This document shows, in pieces, positions 1 to 15,618 of a stretch of DNA of 64,000 bases. A program made the translations under genes and the position numbers. Source of the DNA: Chionoecetes opilio (lineage: Eukaryota; Arthropoda; Malacostraca; Decapoda; Majidae). The notes beneath the pieces are model-generated. The model saw only the letters and a program-made list of their open reading frames with translations, was not told the DNA's origin and ran no database searches. The stretch spans positions 1,551,429 to 1,615,428 of the forward strand of contig JACEEZ010020100.1 in assembly GCA_016584305.1 (NCBI GenBank). The letters are read 5' to 3'. Positions within the stretch are counted from its first letter, which is position 1. Each line of letters opens with the position of its first letter.

Positions 1-1117
1 AGAAAGGGAATTTACATGATGTTTTTAACTGTGCTGAAAACAATGTAATTCGCACGGCAAGGCGCTCTTAAGGCTGACACATATAAATCTTTCTTTACTA
101 AATGCTAGAATGAGTCTCAGCGCTAGACAGAATAAGTACTCCTATTGTAACCCCTTTCTTGCATCAACACGTTATATTGACCTGACTTCCATTATGACAG
201 CTCCTTGTTTTTGTACACACTTATTATTTAGGAGTATGATTGCAAGCCGTGTCTTAATTCTTCGCTATATGCATTTCCTCAACTGCCTTGTATTTACGTG
301 CGATGTCACCTTCATCATCACCATCATCATTCCTAAGCTAGTTTCATCCTTTTATGCTGACACTTGAAACTACCTATTCGACAATCAAAGGAAGACAGGA
401 TCATCGTTCTATATTTTCATTTTAAATCTACGGCTCTTAAATACGATACAGTTCAGTTCAGTATTCTTTATTCACATAAAAATGTACAATAGATTAAAAA
501 TTATATAAAAGACAAACAGAAGTAAAAAAATATGTCAAATGAATGTTCTACAGATGACTGAAGAGACACTATTCGGTACACAACACGTCAATCATTATTT
601 AATTTCATAATCTGTTAATACAGCATAAATTTTTTTGTATCGCTCATATGAGACAATTTTCTTATTCGTGCACCAGTTTGACTAATATTACATTGTTCAT
701 ATTGCATCAGCTTCCAAGATTTATCAACCATGTAACAATTCATGCTAAATTTGTTTGTCTGAGATCCCGAAAGGTACGGTCTAGGGAGGTGATCAGTATG
801 ATTCAGCGTGCACGAGCAGAGGCGGACTCAACGCTGCGATGCAGGGAACGTGCACTGGATGGCTTCATAATTATTATTAGTCGAATGTAATGATTTTTCC
901 GTGCAGGGTGCGATGTCAACTTCTACGTGGCAGAATATTATTTGTTTTTTGTTTTTTTTTACGCCGTTATGTTTTTTTGACTTGGTATATTTAAGTTATT
1001 ATGGTAAACCAGTGTGCTTGTTGGTGGTTATATTTTATTTTTTCCTCCGTTTGTATTTCTTGTGTATGTAGATGTAGGCGCCGCGTCCCCCACGACCTGG
1101 TGTGTGTCGCTGATGTT
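1..1117. other. AT-rich non-coding sequence
   Basis: No gene is recognisable. The short open frames here have no family resemblance that I can see. Read on the minus strand, about 430-520 resembles a LINE 3' end (an AATAAAG-like stretch followed by repeated CTGAA), but it is too short to assign. Confidence 0.5.
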
Positions 1118-1118
1118 A

Positions 1119-1262
1119 ACATAAGAACATAAGAAAATAAGGAAGCTACAAGAGGCCGTGAGACCTACACGTGGTAGTTCATATTACTTAACACTACCTA
1201 CATCCACCTTGCATCCCCATTCATGAAATTGTCGAGCCTCCTTTTAAAACTGTTAAGATGTG
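1119..1262 (-). mobile_element. 5'-truncated LINE 3' end, family A
   Basis: This is one of eight copies in the window of a repeat that, read on the minus strand, ends in an A/T-rich tail built of TTATGTTC-like units. The longer copies (10755-11037, 45204-45445) encode the last residues of a non-LTR reverse transcriptase ORF, with WFTNRVVNDWN and SFKRRLD, then a stop and a short 3' UTR. Here only the end of the coding part and the 3' UTR remain. The shared 3' end with variable 5' ends is the pattern left by target-primed reverse transcription. Clade not assigned; CR1/Jockey-like is my inference. Confidence 0.75.
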
Positions 1263-1451
1263 ACGTCGTTGCCAACCCGTCGTGGGGCAAGAATAACAAC
1301 CTTGACTGTTAGTAATTATAATGTACAGAAAATATCACGCCAATTCAATACATGCTCACAATAATAATAAGCAATGTAAAGCCATGGATATCGTTGAGTA
1401 TTTTGAGTCTTTGTTGCGTAGAAATAAAGGACCAAGATGGCTAGGTGAATG

Positions 1452-1805
1452 GAAATGTTGTGAGGAAAACAGTGAAGGTTGAAGCAGGAATACTATATCA
1501 GCTCTTTGGTTTCGACACTACTCGTGAGTCTTCTTTAATTTTCTGTGAAGGAGACTTAAGGCTGATTCACACTGGCGTTTTTTCGGCATTTTTATCTGAC
1601 GAGAAGGGGTCTGGGTCTGGGGCTGGTGTCATGATCGCAATAAGTTTTCAACAAAAATCACACACCGATCGCACGGTCTTTCAAGAGACCGACTTCTCGT
1701 CAGATAAAAATGCCGAAAAAACGCCAGTGTGAATCAGCCTTTAGTGTCGAAACCTAAGAGATTATTAAGTAGTCCTGCATCAGCCTATGTTTTCCCACCA
1801 CTGAG
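1452..1805. repeat. Older imperfect palindrome (about 60-70 bp arms)
   Basis: The arm ending near 1520 (GGTTTCGACACTA) is mirrored by the arm starting at 1742 (TAGTGTCGAAACC). The match continues outward imperfectly through GCAGGA and GGAAAAC blocks on both sides. Without the younger MITE at 1559-1740 the loop would be about 36 bp. It is probably an old fold-back element; family unknown. Confidence 0.6.
1559..1740. mobile_element. MITE with 48-bp perfect TIRs and TTA target duplication
   Basis: The 182-bp element begins AGGCTGATTCACACTGGCGT and ends with the exact reverse complement. The terminal inverted repeats are identical over 48 bp. TTA stands directly before (1556-1558) and directly after (1741-1743). 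A 3-bp TWA duplication is typical of the PIF/Harbinger superfamily, so a non-autonomous Harbinger-type MITE is the best guess. There is no transposase. The perfect arms indicate recent insertion. Confidence 0.8.
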
Positions 1806-2683
1806 GTATACATTATTCTAAGTAAATATTTCAACGTTAAACCCTGCATGATACTTAAGAGTTTATGTATGACAGCTTTCCTTAGTATTTATTGAAATCT
1901 CAGAATTCTTCACATAATGACAAAGTAAAAAAGGGTATGGCTATGCTATATAATGCAGTTGCCTGTCCATATAATTGCTGAAGTTTGTAGCTTCTTTGTC
2001 ACAGTTCGGTGAGCCGGTGTAGCGATTTGAGCACTAAGGGAAGGTTATTCAGTTGTGGAATACACCTTAGGTGTAGGGAGAAGCGAGACTGAAGAGAAAG
2101 CAGAAAAGATAGGAGGGGAGGGGTGAGGTGTGACTAAGGCCGCTCATGATTTATGGGGTGATAATGATTTTTACGAGGCTCGAGTAGGGCATTTTTAAAG
2201 TGGCTTAATCCTTACTAATTGGGGGATTATGAATCATTATGGAGGTGGATTAAAAAGGAATTTGTCTCAAGGAGGGGATGTTTATACGCGGGCGTTTTAT
2301 CGAAAGTTTTTGTTATGCCCCTCTTTATTGACGATCCAGAGATGACCGCTAATGGAGAGATAAAAAAGTAATAAAAAATAAAAAATTCTTGGAAGTTCTT
2401 CATGCGCCCGTGAATATGATTTTTTAGTGTTTTTTTGTTTTCGTGGTCTTAAAAGAGAGTTTTTATTATTTTGTTATCGTTCACGTGAATACAAAATCAT
2501 GATTATAGTAGTTTATATGGGCTAATGTAAGGAATAGTGTGATTGTCAATTTTGTTTTACGATTGGTTTAATGATTTTCTGTTTTTTGGTCTCGTTCCGT
2601 GATCAGAAATCTGTATGTCGTTATAGCTAATCTGGTTGTTGCTTTTGTACTTGTGTCTGTTTGTGTCTTCAGCGTCGTGTTGT
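1806..2683. other. Non-coding sequence, nothing recognised
   Basis: Moderately AT-rich, with no repeat family shared with the rest of the window and no credible coding segment. Confidence 0.5.
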
Positions 2684-3217
<534 letters not shown>

Positions 3218-3689
3218 CCCCACAACACACGTTTAATTTACTATAGTAACAAAAATATATTTAAAAACGTTCAAGATGTAGGAATGGAAGAAGGACGGAA
3301 ACAAGACTTGGGAGGGATGAGTTCTCCGTTACCCATGCCTGCACATCCCCCGCGGACTGAAGCATGGGAACAACTATGTCTTTAGAATGCAGGAATGGCT
3401 AATATGGATTTCATACAACCTATGCTTCTTGTTTCTGCCCTTTTTCCATCCCTACGTAATAACTATTTTGGAATATTTTCTTTTGCTATAATTTAGTTTT
3501 ATTTTATCGCACAATTTTGTAACAAATTTCCCTGTGTTCGCGTGAAGGTTGCGTACGTGCACACACGCATGCTCATAAATTAGATATACTGGCGTTTGAG
3601 CCTTTCTCATCCTTTGCCTGGCGTTTAAACACAGTCGCCTGGACATGAGACACATTTGATGTTTGCAATTTATGTTTGCCCACTTCTTG

Positions 3690-3812
3690 GTTTGCGAGTT
3701 CGCTGTGTGGTTTGCGAGTCCGCTGTGTGGTTTGAGAGTCCGCTGTGTGGTTTGAGAGTCCGCTGTGTGGTTTGCGAGTCCGCTGTGTGGTTTGTGAGTC
3801 ACTGTGAGGTTT
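3690..3812. repeat. 20-bp minisatellite, about 6 units
   Basis: Tandem copies of GTTTGCGAGTCCGCTGTGTG with C/A/T variation at one position. The last unit is degenerate. Flanks on both sides (3210-3689 and 3813-4312) show nothing else. Confidence 0.9.
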
Positions 3813-4312
3813 GCAATGCTTCGTTCTGTTGGCTGGATCAGTTCCGAGCTTGGTGTATAGCATTTCATCCTTCACATGGCATTCAAATATATTGTTTTAT
3901 GAAGTCGCTAGGATTATAGTAACATATTGTTTATTTTTTCATCCGTGTCCGGTTCGTGGTTCGTAAGTTACAGGAACTCGAGAAGAAACAATACTATTTT
4001 CAAATTTTTCGATCGGCCTTTTTTTTGCTTTAGTAAAAGTGAGCTGAAATCATAGGGTAGCTTTGTACTTAAGATACCTGTACGTATCCTTATGTTGTGT
4101 TTTACCTGTGTTTCGAGATACCAACTGCCAGACTTTATATAACGAAACATTTCAACCACCCCCATCCCTGCATAGAGATTACGGCCGCAATCTCTGATGA
4201 TGGCGCAGAAAGCCACGGAAGATTTTGTTATCATATCATCAATTCGCTCAACGCAGCACCAACGTCGGCCAGCAGCAGTTATTTGACTTTAGGATGGGCC
4301 GCAGATTTGACG

Positions 4313-4556
4313 CAATTGTTGTATATCTTGGTCTTTTTCCCATTTTCGTCAGATATTTTTAGACATGCGCGCGTCAATATGGGCGCCGCAAGTCTTCCTC
4401 GAGGGTCCGGCGTTGAGGTGTCTGGAGCAATTGTTGTATATATTGGTCTTTTTTTACATTTTACATCAGATATTTTGTTAAGAGAATAAGACTGGTGAGA
4501 CAGGCGTCAATATGGGCCGCAAGTCGTCCTCGAGAGTCCGACGTTGAAGGGACTGG
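4313..4556. repeat. Tandem duplication of about 115 bp
   Basis: CAATTGTTGTATAT recurs at 4313 and 4428, followed in both copies by a T-rich stretch, CAGATATTTT, GCGTCAATATGGGC and CCTCGAG. The copies have diverged by several indels. No function is evident. Confidence 0.8.
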
Positions 4557-5490
4557 AGGGGGAGTTAAGTTAGCGTGTGTGAGAAACAGGTGGGTGGTTG
4601 CCTGAGGGGGACAGGTGACTGGGAGGTGACTGTGACTCAAGGTCAATAGCCAGTTAAAATGACTGATGGAGAAATAACCATAATAGCAAAATATAGCAAA
4701 TAACCAATAGTGATGCGGATATGATCATCTAACCTTGTGTATCTCAAGGCAATATTATCCCGACACAGTGATTGTTTGCAAGGAATATCTGTCCTCCTAC
4801 CGTTCCTTTCATTCAAGATCACAGATATAGCAGATATAGCTGACGGACTTACTTTTTTTACGTGTCCCTAAGCGATAAGAGACAGGAAGGAAAGAACGGA
4901 GGAAGCGATGGATGACGAATGAAGAAGAACGAGAAAGAATAATTCAAACAAGTGCAGGTTAAAAGTATTGCTGTTCTGTATTCATATCCCAAAATTTCGG
5001 TCTTGCGTGACTGCCAAATTGTTCGTCCCCATTTAGGTCCTTTTAATCCTGATCCGTCGCTCTAGTCCCGGATCCTAGCGGCCTCTGGATCACAGTAATC
5101 GAACCCTGGCGCCACCACTAACAGCTGTGTGATTTACGCCAACCATCTTGCGTACATGATAAGCGTCTTTCTGGAAGGAGGATGTGACGATAATAGGAAT
5201 GTTTTAAAATATATTTTTATTACCATAATGGACGTTATGATGAATCAATGGGATGGTTGGAACAGTCGTTGATCCCCGCACACCTTTTTGCGCCATTACA
5301 GGTCATTTGTGTATCTATCACTTATCATGGCTGCTTCATGTGTATCGCAACACATTGTGGTAAGCACCTGCCAGTCTGCTTGCACGACAGGAAGAACATA
5401 CTAAAAGTTTTCTGCTTTTCGCGCCGCCGCAGCCCCGGTAGGTCCGAGCGGGTGCATGTTGGTTTTGGTCATTCTTTTTTGTACTACAGC
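4557..5490. other. Non-coding sequence, possible SINE scrap
   Basis: Nothing definite. Around 5085-5125 on the minus strand there is a B-box-like GGTTCGATTAC within GCGCCAGGGTTCGATTAC, which may be the remnant of a tRNA-derived SINE; no A box is clear. Confidence 0.3.
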
Positions 5491-5515
5491 GGGGAGGGGG
5501 GGGGGGGGGGGGGGG
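5491..5515. repeat. Poly(G) tract
   Basis: A run of G with a single A near its start. It is a strong G-quadruplex candidate and also a place where assembly length is unreliable. Confidence 0.9.
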
Positions 5516-5634
5516 TTACAGAATAACAGACAAGATTTTATGTTAAATCTTATTTTATATGTAAAGGGATTCTATGTATGGTAAAGTTTTTGTTTCATGC
5601 TATTTTGCTGTCTTAGCTGTCTCAGTTTTATTAA

Positions 5635-5837
5635 CCCCTTCACACCCAGATCTTTCCTTTGCTATGAAAAACTACGTTGGCGAGCCATAAAATTACAAAA
5701 AGAAACTGAATATACCAAATTAGTTAGTCGAAAAGGATACTAAACAGGTCATATCTATAAAATATTGCTTATACTCACAAAAAAATGTCTAATGATAGCC
5801 AAATTACAATGGAAATTACGTTCTGGGCCTCAAGATG
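5635..5837. mobile_element. TTAA-flanked MITE, family B, copy 1
   Basis: A 203-bp element flanked by TTAA at 5631-5634 and 5838-5841. Its ends are imperfect inverted repeats of consensus CCCCTTSASGCCCAGA (left end CCCCTTCACACCCAGA here). The TTAA target and CCC terminus suggest a piggyBac-type non-autonomous element. Four more copies lie at 26647, 27000, 50992 and 56758. There is no coding capacity. Confidence 0.8.
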
Positions 5838-5841
5838 TTAA

Positions 5842-7422
<1,581 letters not shown>

Positions 7423-7539
7423 TTTTTTTATTTGAACTGTTAGTACATTTGGTGTTATTAGAGCTAAAGCTCTAGGTTTTACACTAGGGCTATCTATAGC
7501 TACATCTATAATATAAAACAGACATTTTATATTTATTAA

Positions 7540-8019
7540 TAATGAGCTGCCAACAGCTCACCCTTGTCCTTGTCGCGGACAGCCACGGACCCGTTTGGTC
7601 TGGTGAGCGGCGGAATGGTGTTGTCAGCAAAGAGGCTTTGCTGCTGCTTCACTCCACACCACCACTCCTTACTGCTCACTGACTGGCCGCTGTACTTGGC
7701 CTTTAAGTACTTTTCTCCAGCTTTGTATGGCCTGCTTTTGGACCTGGCACATGGTCTTGCAGGCTTCTTTGTGCCGATGTTTGTTGAGCTGGGAGGGGTG
7801 GGACTTGTACCGCAGCCAGGCCCTGCTCTTGTTGTCAGCAGCTCTCCTACACTGATGATTTGTAGGTTTGGCTAGGTATATGGTTTTTCTGGAGGGATAG
7901 GAGGAGGTTGGTGAAGGTCTCCACTTGTGTGTTTACGTCGCCGTGGAGAAGCTCCGTCCACACAATGGAGTCCAGGTTTTCTTTTAGGCTGTCCCAATCT
8001 CCACGAGACCAAAGCCAGT

Positions 8020-8022
<3 letters not shown>
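7540..8022 (-). pseudogene. LINE pol fragment: endonuclease-RT linker, decayed
   Basis: No intact frame, but reading the minus strand and changing frame recovers a typical linker between the endonuclease and reverse transcriptase domains of a non-LTR retrotransposon. In order: DVNTQVETFTNLLLSLQK (near 7900), RAWLRYKSHPSQLNKHRHKE with an ACKTM block, a QAIQSWRK helix, SSKEWW with GVKQQQSLFADNTIPPLTRP, and NGSVAVRDK. The spacing W-RYK-HP-N-HR-AC and KEWW-KQQ-IPPL is what I recall of this family. At least two frame changes and a stop show it is dead. It is cut at 8022, exactly where a TC array begins. The fragment at 20190-20539 may be the C-terminus of the same family. Confidence 0.75.

Positions 8023-8089
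<67 letters not shown>
8023..8089. repeat. (TC)n microsatellite
   Basis: About 67 bp, abutting the LINE fragment on its left. Confidence 0.97.
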
Positions 8090-8091
<2 letters not shown>

Positions 8092-8106
8092 TCTTCTTCT
8101 CTACCG

Positions 8107-8265
8107 TCAGGGTGGCATGGTTGGTAGAGTCGTGAGCTCGCGTGTGCAGCGTCCCTGCACATTCGGTCAGCGGTTCGAGTCCACCAAGTTCGTCCTGGCG
8201 TGGTGGCGCCTTGTATAGTCAATAACCTTGTAGTTGGTACTTGCAAAGTGTCTAGATAGGATCAA
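8107..8265 (+). mobile_element. tRNA-derived SINE
   Basis: GGTGGCATGGTTGGTAGAGT fits a pol III A box, and CGGTTCGAGTCC about 55 bases on is a near-consensus B box. The unrelated body runs to the TC array at 8268, which may be its tail. It is not a functional tRNA: the arms do not pair cleanly. Confidence 0.6.
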
Positions 8266-8267
8266 AG

Positions 8268-9960
<1,693 letters not shown>

Positions 9961-10007
9961 ATAATAATCATTATTATCATTATTATCATTATTATTATTA
10001 CTATTAA

Positions 10008-10058
<51 letters not shown>

Positions 10059-10060
10059 TA
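9961..10060. repeat. (ATT)n microsatellite
   Basis: An imperfect trinucleotide array with CAT/ACT variants. It may be the tail of an element whose body was not recognised. Confidence 0.9.
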
Positions 10061-10073
10061 TAATCTTCATCAG

Positions 10074-10180
10074 TATGCGACCCAGTAGTGTAGTGGTTGG
10101 CACGTTCGGCTCAAAACAGAAAGGTTCCGAAATGATAAGGGTTCTGTCCACAGTGACGCGCCGCAATAATATATACTGAC

Positions 10181-10182
<2 letters not shown>
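10074..10182 (+). mobile_element. tRNA-derived SINE, degraded
   Basis: AGTAGTGTAGTGGTTGGCAC is A-box-like, and GGTTCCGAAA about 35 bases later is a decayed B box. The fragment sits between an ATT array and a GT array. Confidence 0.5.
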
Positions 10183-10254
<72 letters not shown>

Positions 10255-10267
10255 TGTGTATGTGTAT

Positions 10268-10326
<59 letters not shown>
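10183..10326. repeat. (GT)n microsatellite
   Basis: About 140 bp of GT, interrupted near 10249-10275 by TATGT variants. Confidence 0.97.
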
Positions 10327-10328
<2 letters not shown>

Positions 10329-10754
10329 TGTATCAAAGCATGCCGTAAATCAAGACGAATATAACGTAGTCAAACAACTCGTTACGCAAGGCAGGCGGGC
10401 ACGGAGGAGGCGGAGAGGCACAACTCTAATTTCCTTTTTTACCCCTTCTTCCGGCCAGACTGCCCGGGGGCGTCGGCCGACCACCTCGCCGCTGATCGGT
10501 TCGCTGGTCGGTCGGCTGGCTGGCTGACCGCGACTTTCTTGCCGTCTCCAAAAACTTAGCAATACGTGACCCATTAAACATTAGATTTATTAGGAGCAGA
10601 GCCTGAGAACCCCGCCCACACAGCAATTACCTCCTCCTCAAAGGTCGCCGTGAGAACCCGGCTAAGAGGGAAAGGAGAACTCGCGTGTTGGAGGTGCAAC
10701 GGCTTGGTAATGTAAGTCTTGCAGGCTGAGAGGCTTACTGAACACATTATCTAC

Positions 10755-11037
10755 CAGGGTAGAACAAGAAGTAACGGATGCAAGCTGGAAAAGCGTAGAT
10801 TTAAAAAAAGAAATAGGGAAAAACTGGTTCACAAATAGGGTGGTGAATGATTGGAATGGACTCAGTAGACAGGTAGTTAGTGTGGAGTCATTAGAGAGCT
10901 TTAAAAGGAGGCTAGATAAATTCATGGCTGGGGATGAAAGGTGGATGTAGGTGGTGTTAAGTAACAGGAACTACCTCGTGTAGGTCTCACGGCCTCTTGT
11001 AGCTTCCTTATTTATTATGTTTTTATGTTCTTATCTC
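10755..11037 (+). pseudogene. LINE 3' end with RT C-terminus, family A
   Basis: The plus-strand frame reads LEKRRFKKEIGKNWFTNRVV, then NDWNGLSRQVVSVESLESFK, then RRLDKFMAGDERWM and a stop near 10950. The pattern W-F-N-R-V-V-x-x-W-N followed by S-F-K-x-R-L-D is the usual extreme C-terminus of a non-LTR reverse transcriptase ORF. A short 3' UTR follows, ending in the ATGTTCTTAT-type tail shared by all family A copies. It is the best-preserved family A coding remnant. The 5' side is truncated; no endonuclease or RT catalytic core is present. Confidence 0.8.
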
Positions 11038-11039
11038 AA

Positions 11040-12939
11040 TAGCTTTTCCAGACACAGACAAACGAGACCGGAAGCCCGGAAGTCGCACGTGGTATATAGT
11101 ATAGGCTAGATCAATTGACTTTTAATGATATAATGATAGATGATCAGTTAATATTGTAGTTTAAGTATATAGACACGTATATAGGCAGCGACGCACTCTA
11201 TTTGCGTTGTGTGGGAGTTGTGCTTAGTTAAGAATCTGCGTTGGTTATTTGCGTTGTTTTTACGATCATTTTATATGTATTTGTACCTATTTGTCCATCT
11301 ATCTATCTGTCTATTTGTCTCTTGGACTCATACATCTGTATTGTTTGTAGATTAAATATGTGACTATCTACCCATCCATCCTTCCATCTATCTATTCATC
11401 CGTATACTTTTCCAATCAGCAACTGTCAGTGTGTTAAGTCTGTTTTGCGTATGTACTGAATATTAGCAAACACACTATTTCCACATATTTTACCAAGGAA
11501 GACAAGACATCAGTAATTGTTCCTCAAGTCTCGCCGCTTCACTTAGTTTACTCACCGTCATGGTATTTCCAAATGATATACAGTACAAGACACTATTCTT
11601 TTGACTTTTGTTCCAACATGTCTTTTTCTTGCCATCTTTTGTGATCTAACTGAATGAAAGTATGTAGAATCTGAATAACGTTAATGGGGGAAAGGTTAGC
11701 ATGGAATCTCTTGGAATATATGTTAATGGGCTGGGCAGGTATCAAGTAGAATGATTATTTTGTTCATTCTCCTACGTGAATAGGTTAATGTGTCCTGAAA
11801 ACTCGAATGGTGGAGGTTGATTCAATATTGTTTTGGAGAAGACAAAGCCACAGGGAGGATGAAGGATTGGGTGAACATGGTAAGGACATTAGTACATAAG
11901 GATAATAAGAACATAAGGATATTAGTAATTTTGAGGCGATAAAAGAGCAGTATGACTTGAGCTGATTAAGAATTTGGCGCAGCTCATTTCTTACAGATAC
12001 TACTATAACCTCCAGATGTATTGTGTTTTCCATCATACTAAAAATAAAGAAAATACTCACATTGACTTCTATAAAAGCCAGATGAGTGCAGACACCAGCC
12101 CCCATAACGACGGGAAAAGAAGAGCGGCAAAGATCGAGGGAAAAAAGAAAGAAATCATAAACAGTGCGATGCGGCGGAACCTGATGTAATTAAGCGTGAG
12201 TGTTTTCCCCGAGATAAAATATTGCATCACTCTAGGCGCTTGTCTGAAGGTATAGGAGGGCGGGCAGAGGCGGCGAGACATTGACTAATCACGCGCTGCT
12301 CGACACCCGTGAATTTGATCAAATAAATTCTCATGGACGAAGTTTCCCGACCACCAAAAAAGATAATAAAAATTAAAAGAGAGCGGAGAAGATGCTATAA
12401 AAATGACAGAAGGGTAGGAGGGGGGTAAAAAAAAAAGGGGAGTCTCACGCGTCCTTAATCTTGGCGGTCATCCTTTGCCTTACATTCCGGTAGGTAATAG
12501 TTTTAAACCCTGGAGTATATCTTAATAACCTGTCCAGCACGCCTCGTATTTAACAGAAAATCGTGTTCGTCTTGTCCTTGAAGGTAATGATATCTATTTC
12601 TTGTGAGAGCAGTCTGGGGTGTAAGGTGTGCGTGGCCCCGGGTGACGCTGGGGGCGGTGGGTGAGGCCACGCTAAGGTTATTATCAATGATCCTCAGGTA
12701 GCCAAGTTACACCGGAGTCGTCGGTTGATAGGATAATGATGCCTGTGTTTACCTGTGCTTAGATTTATCCTCTGTTTGGGGGCTTGGTTAAATATACATC
12801 GGTTCACCTCTATTCCTGTCCTTCGCTCCTGTGTGGTTGTGTTTTGTAGCTGGTTAATGGTTTGCATAAATAAGTACTGATGTATTTAAAAAAAAAAAAA
12901 AAAATGGACTATGAATACTCACATGCTTAAATATTATGA
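11040..12939. other. Non-coding sequence
   Basis: Nothing identified. It contains TCTA/CATC-rich patches (11290-11405), a run of A at 12888-12903 and a C/G-rich stretch near 12620-12670. No open frame has convincing coding character. Confidence 0.4.
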
Positions 12940-13027
12940 GTTTTTTGCTCCGTTTGAGCTGTTTGCTATTTTACTTGTTTTATTTTATTTGCAATTTTGT
13001 GGTCAATAAATTTACTTACTTACTTTA
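12940..13027 (+). mobile_element. Possible LINE 3' tail with (TTAC)n
   Basis: GTGGTCAATAAATTTAC runs into three to four TTAC units. An AATAAA-like sequence followed at once by a short tandem tail is how several LINE copies in this window end. No coding part is visible upstream. Confidence 0.35.
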
Positions 13028-13633
13028 CTCCATGTCTTGCCTCGGCTGTGTTGATGCCATATGCTAAACCAGATGTATTTTTGGACATGCGTACTCTCTC
13101 TCTTTGCCTCGCCTCGATTCCTGTTACCTCCACGCACCTACATACATTCTCTTTGCACTCTCCCTCCTCTCTTCTCACCTCCCAACACTCTCCCCTCACC
13201 TCTACACACCTACACGTCACTTCCACACACTTCCCAACACTCTCGTCACGCCTCAGCACCTGACCTTCACCTCTCCACAGCCTAACATGCTGGTCAGAGT
13301 GCATACTAATCACAGAAATAATCGATGGTATTCCCTCAGCCATGACCTTATTTAGAGAGGTCAGTATTTATGTAGTGTCAAAATGCTTGATTAACTGACT
13401 TTCATTTTGATTACGTGCAACACATGTTTCTTATTGACATTAGGTAGTCCTGCTAATGGGATCATAAGTAAAACAGACGCCACAGGAATAAATTTTGAAC
13501 CTCGATACTCATAATTTCACTTCACTCTACTACATACAAGGGAGGGATGACACATAGAGGTCCAGTCAACCCGGCGCGTCCCTTAGAAGGTTCCACTACT
13601 ACAACGTTAATGGCCTGCATGCATAAATAAATA

Positions 13634-13925
13634 AGAACATGAGAATATAAGAAAATAAGTAAGCTACAAGAGGCCGCGAGACCTATAGATATATACACGT
13701 GGTAGTTCCTGTTACTTAACACTACCTACATCCACCTTTCATCCCCATCCATGAAATTATCCAGCCTCCTTTTAAAACTCCCTATTGACTCTGGACTGAC
13801 CACCTGACGACTGAGTCCATTCCAATCCTTTACCACCCTATTTATGAACCAGTTTTTTCCCTATTTCCTTTTTAAATCTACGCTTTTCCAGTTTGAATCC
13901 GTTAAGTACCCAACACCTGGACTCC
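13634..13925 (-). pseudogene. LINE 3' end, family A, minus strand
   Basis: A full-length version of the truncated family A copy, in inverse orientation: tail (AAGAACATGAGAATATAAG), 3' UTR, then, read in reverse, the same terminal RT residues as at 10755-11037. Frame breaks are present (for example an extra CCC before the NWF region), so it is not functional. Confidence 0.75.
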
Positions 13926-14150
13926 TAACACAGGCACTTGGTATATTACAAGGCCACTCTGACTAGGAGTGACACACGGGCACGTCGGCGTCACTGCATC
14001 CACGTATTTCAATGCAGTCAATGTTTTGGACTATGAATAATACATAACGGGGGATCTAATGGAGTGCCTGCGTGCTGGAGGACTCACAGCATCACCCAAC
14101 ACCTGAGGGAATGCTGATAGAGCTTCTTGGAGTTACGCTTTCTGGTGGCA

Positions 14151-14534
14151 AAGTTTACAAATAAGTCTAAATTCTCAGTTTACAAATAAGAATGTCCTCA
14201 GTTTACAGATAAGTTTAAGTTTTCAGTTTACAAATAAGTCAAAGTTTCAGTTTACAAATAAGTCAAAGTTCTCAGTTTACAAATAAATCTAAGTTCTCAG
14301 TTTACAAATAAATCTAAGTTCTCAGTTTACAAATAAATCTAAGTTCTCAGTTTACAAATAATCTAAGTTCTCAGTTTACAAATAAGTCTTAAGTCCTCAG
14401 TTTACAAATAATTCTAAGTTCTCAGTTTACCAATAAGTCTTAAGTCTTCAGTTTACAAATAAGTAAGTCTTCAGTTTAAAAATAAGTCTAAGTTCTCAGT
14501 TTATAAATAAGTAAGTTCTCAGTTTAAAAATAAA
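14151..14534. repeat. 24-26-bp minisatellite, about 16 units
   Basis: Units follow CAGTTTACAAATAARTCTAAG with TTCT or TCCT between. Unit length varies by small indels. The flanks (13926-14150, 14535-15162) hold nothing recognised. Confidence 0.95.
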
Positions 14535-15162
14535 TGGCGAAAACAAAGTGGGAGGCTTTGAGCGAAGAAGATGAGAGGTAAATTGAGGTGAGAAAAAATA
14601 GGTTACAAAATATATATATTTTTGTAATACGTAATATTCGATATACATACATAATCTGAGTGACAGACAATATAGAAGAGCGAACGTGATGCAGGACACG
14701 GGAGCTGTATTCAGGTATCATTAATAACAGGGATATAATAGGCAAGACAGGCACAGGCAGCTACATATTCAGGGAAGCTGCTGGGGATGAAGAAGAAGAG
14801 TCATTTTTCACACTCGGCGCATAACATTAAACTGTAAATCATGCAGCTCATAAATAATAACCTTCCTTCATATGAGGTAGGAGGAAATATCGTCTGAAAA
14901 AAGGATCAAGTGCCTAATGACAGGTTACTTTTGTGTTATTATTCGGTGATAAATTTTGGTATATATCTCGACGAGTGGAGATTCTTCACGCCACTTTCTT
15001 TACGACCGGAAAATATCACTTAGTTGCTCCCTGGCCCTTAACGTGGTTTTCCCATCGCTCTGCACATGCCTAGATCTCTCTTATCGCCTGGCAAGATTAT
15101 ATCCTCATGTTCAGAACTTACGGGGACTTCCATGCCACTGCGTTGTTGTTGGGGTTACGCAA

Positions 15163-15618
15163 GCCAGTCAAGAGTCCTCACTAAAGTTCTGTCCAGCCAG
15201 TCAAGAGTCCTCACTAAAGTTCTGTCTAGCCAGTCAAGAGTCCTCACTAAAGTTCTGTCTAGCCAGTCAAGAGTCCTCACTAAAGTTCTGTCTAGCCAGT
15301 CAAGAGTCCTCACTAAAGTTCTGTCTAGCCAGTCAAGAGTCCTCACTAAAGTTCTGTCTAGCCAGTCAAGAGTCCTCACTAAAGTTCTGTCTAGCCAGTC
15401 AAGAGTCCTCACTAAAGTTCTGTCTAGCCAGTCAAGAGTCCTCACTAAAGTTCTGTCTAGCCAGTTAAGAGTCCTCACTAAAGTTCTGTCTAGCCAGTTA
15501 AGAGTCCTCACTAAAGTTCTGTCTAGCCAGTTAAGAGTCCTCACTAAAGTTCTGTCTAGCCAGTCAAGAGTCCTCACTAAAGTTCTGTCTAGCCAGTCAA
15601 GAGTCCTCACTAAAGTCT
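15163..15618. repeat. 33-bp minisatellite, about 14 units
   Basis: Nearly identical tandem units beginning AGCCAGTCAAGAGTCCTCAC, with a C/T variant (CAGTCAAG or CAGTTAAG) clustered in three central units. Because 33 is a multiple of three, both strands have long frames (11-residue period SQSRVLTKVLS on plus). I read these as by-products, since no start region, domain or splice context supports a gene. Confidence 0.97.

Noticed and set aside
15163..15618. CRISPR-like regularly repeated array
   Set aside because: Units are contiguous with no unique spacers, and the sequence is eukaryotic. It is a minisatellite; the same applies to 14151-14534 and 41797-42064.
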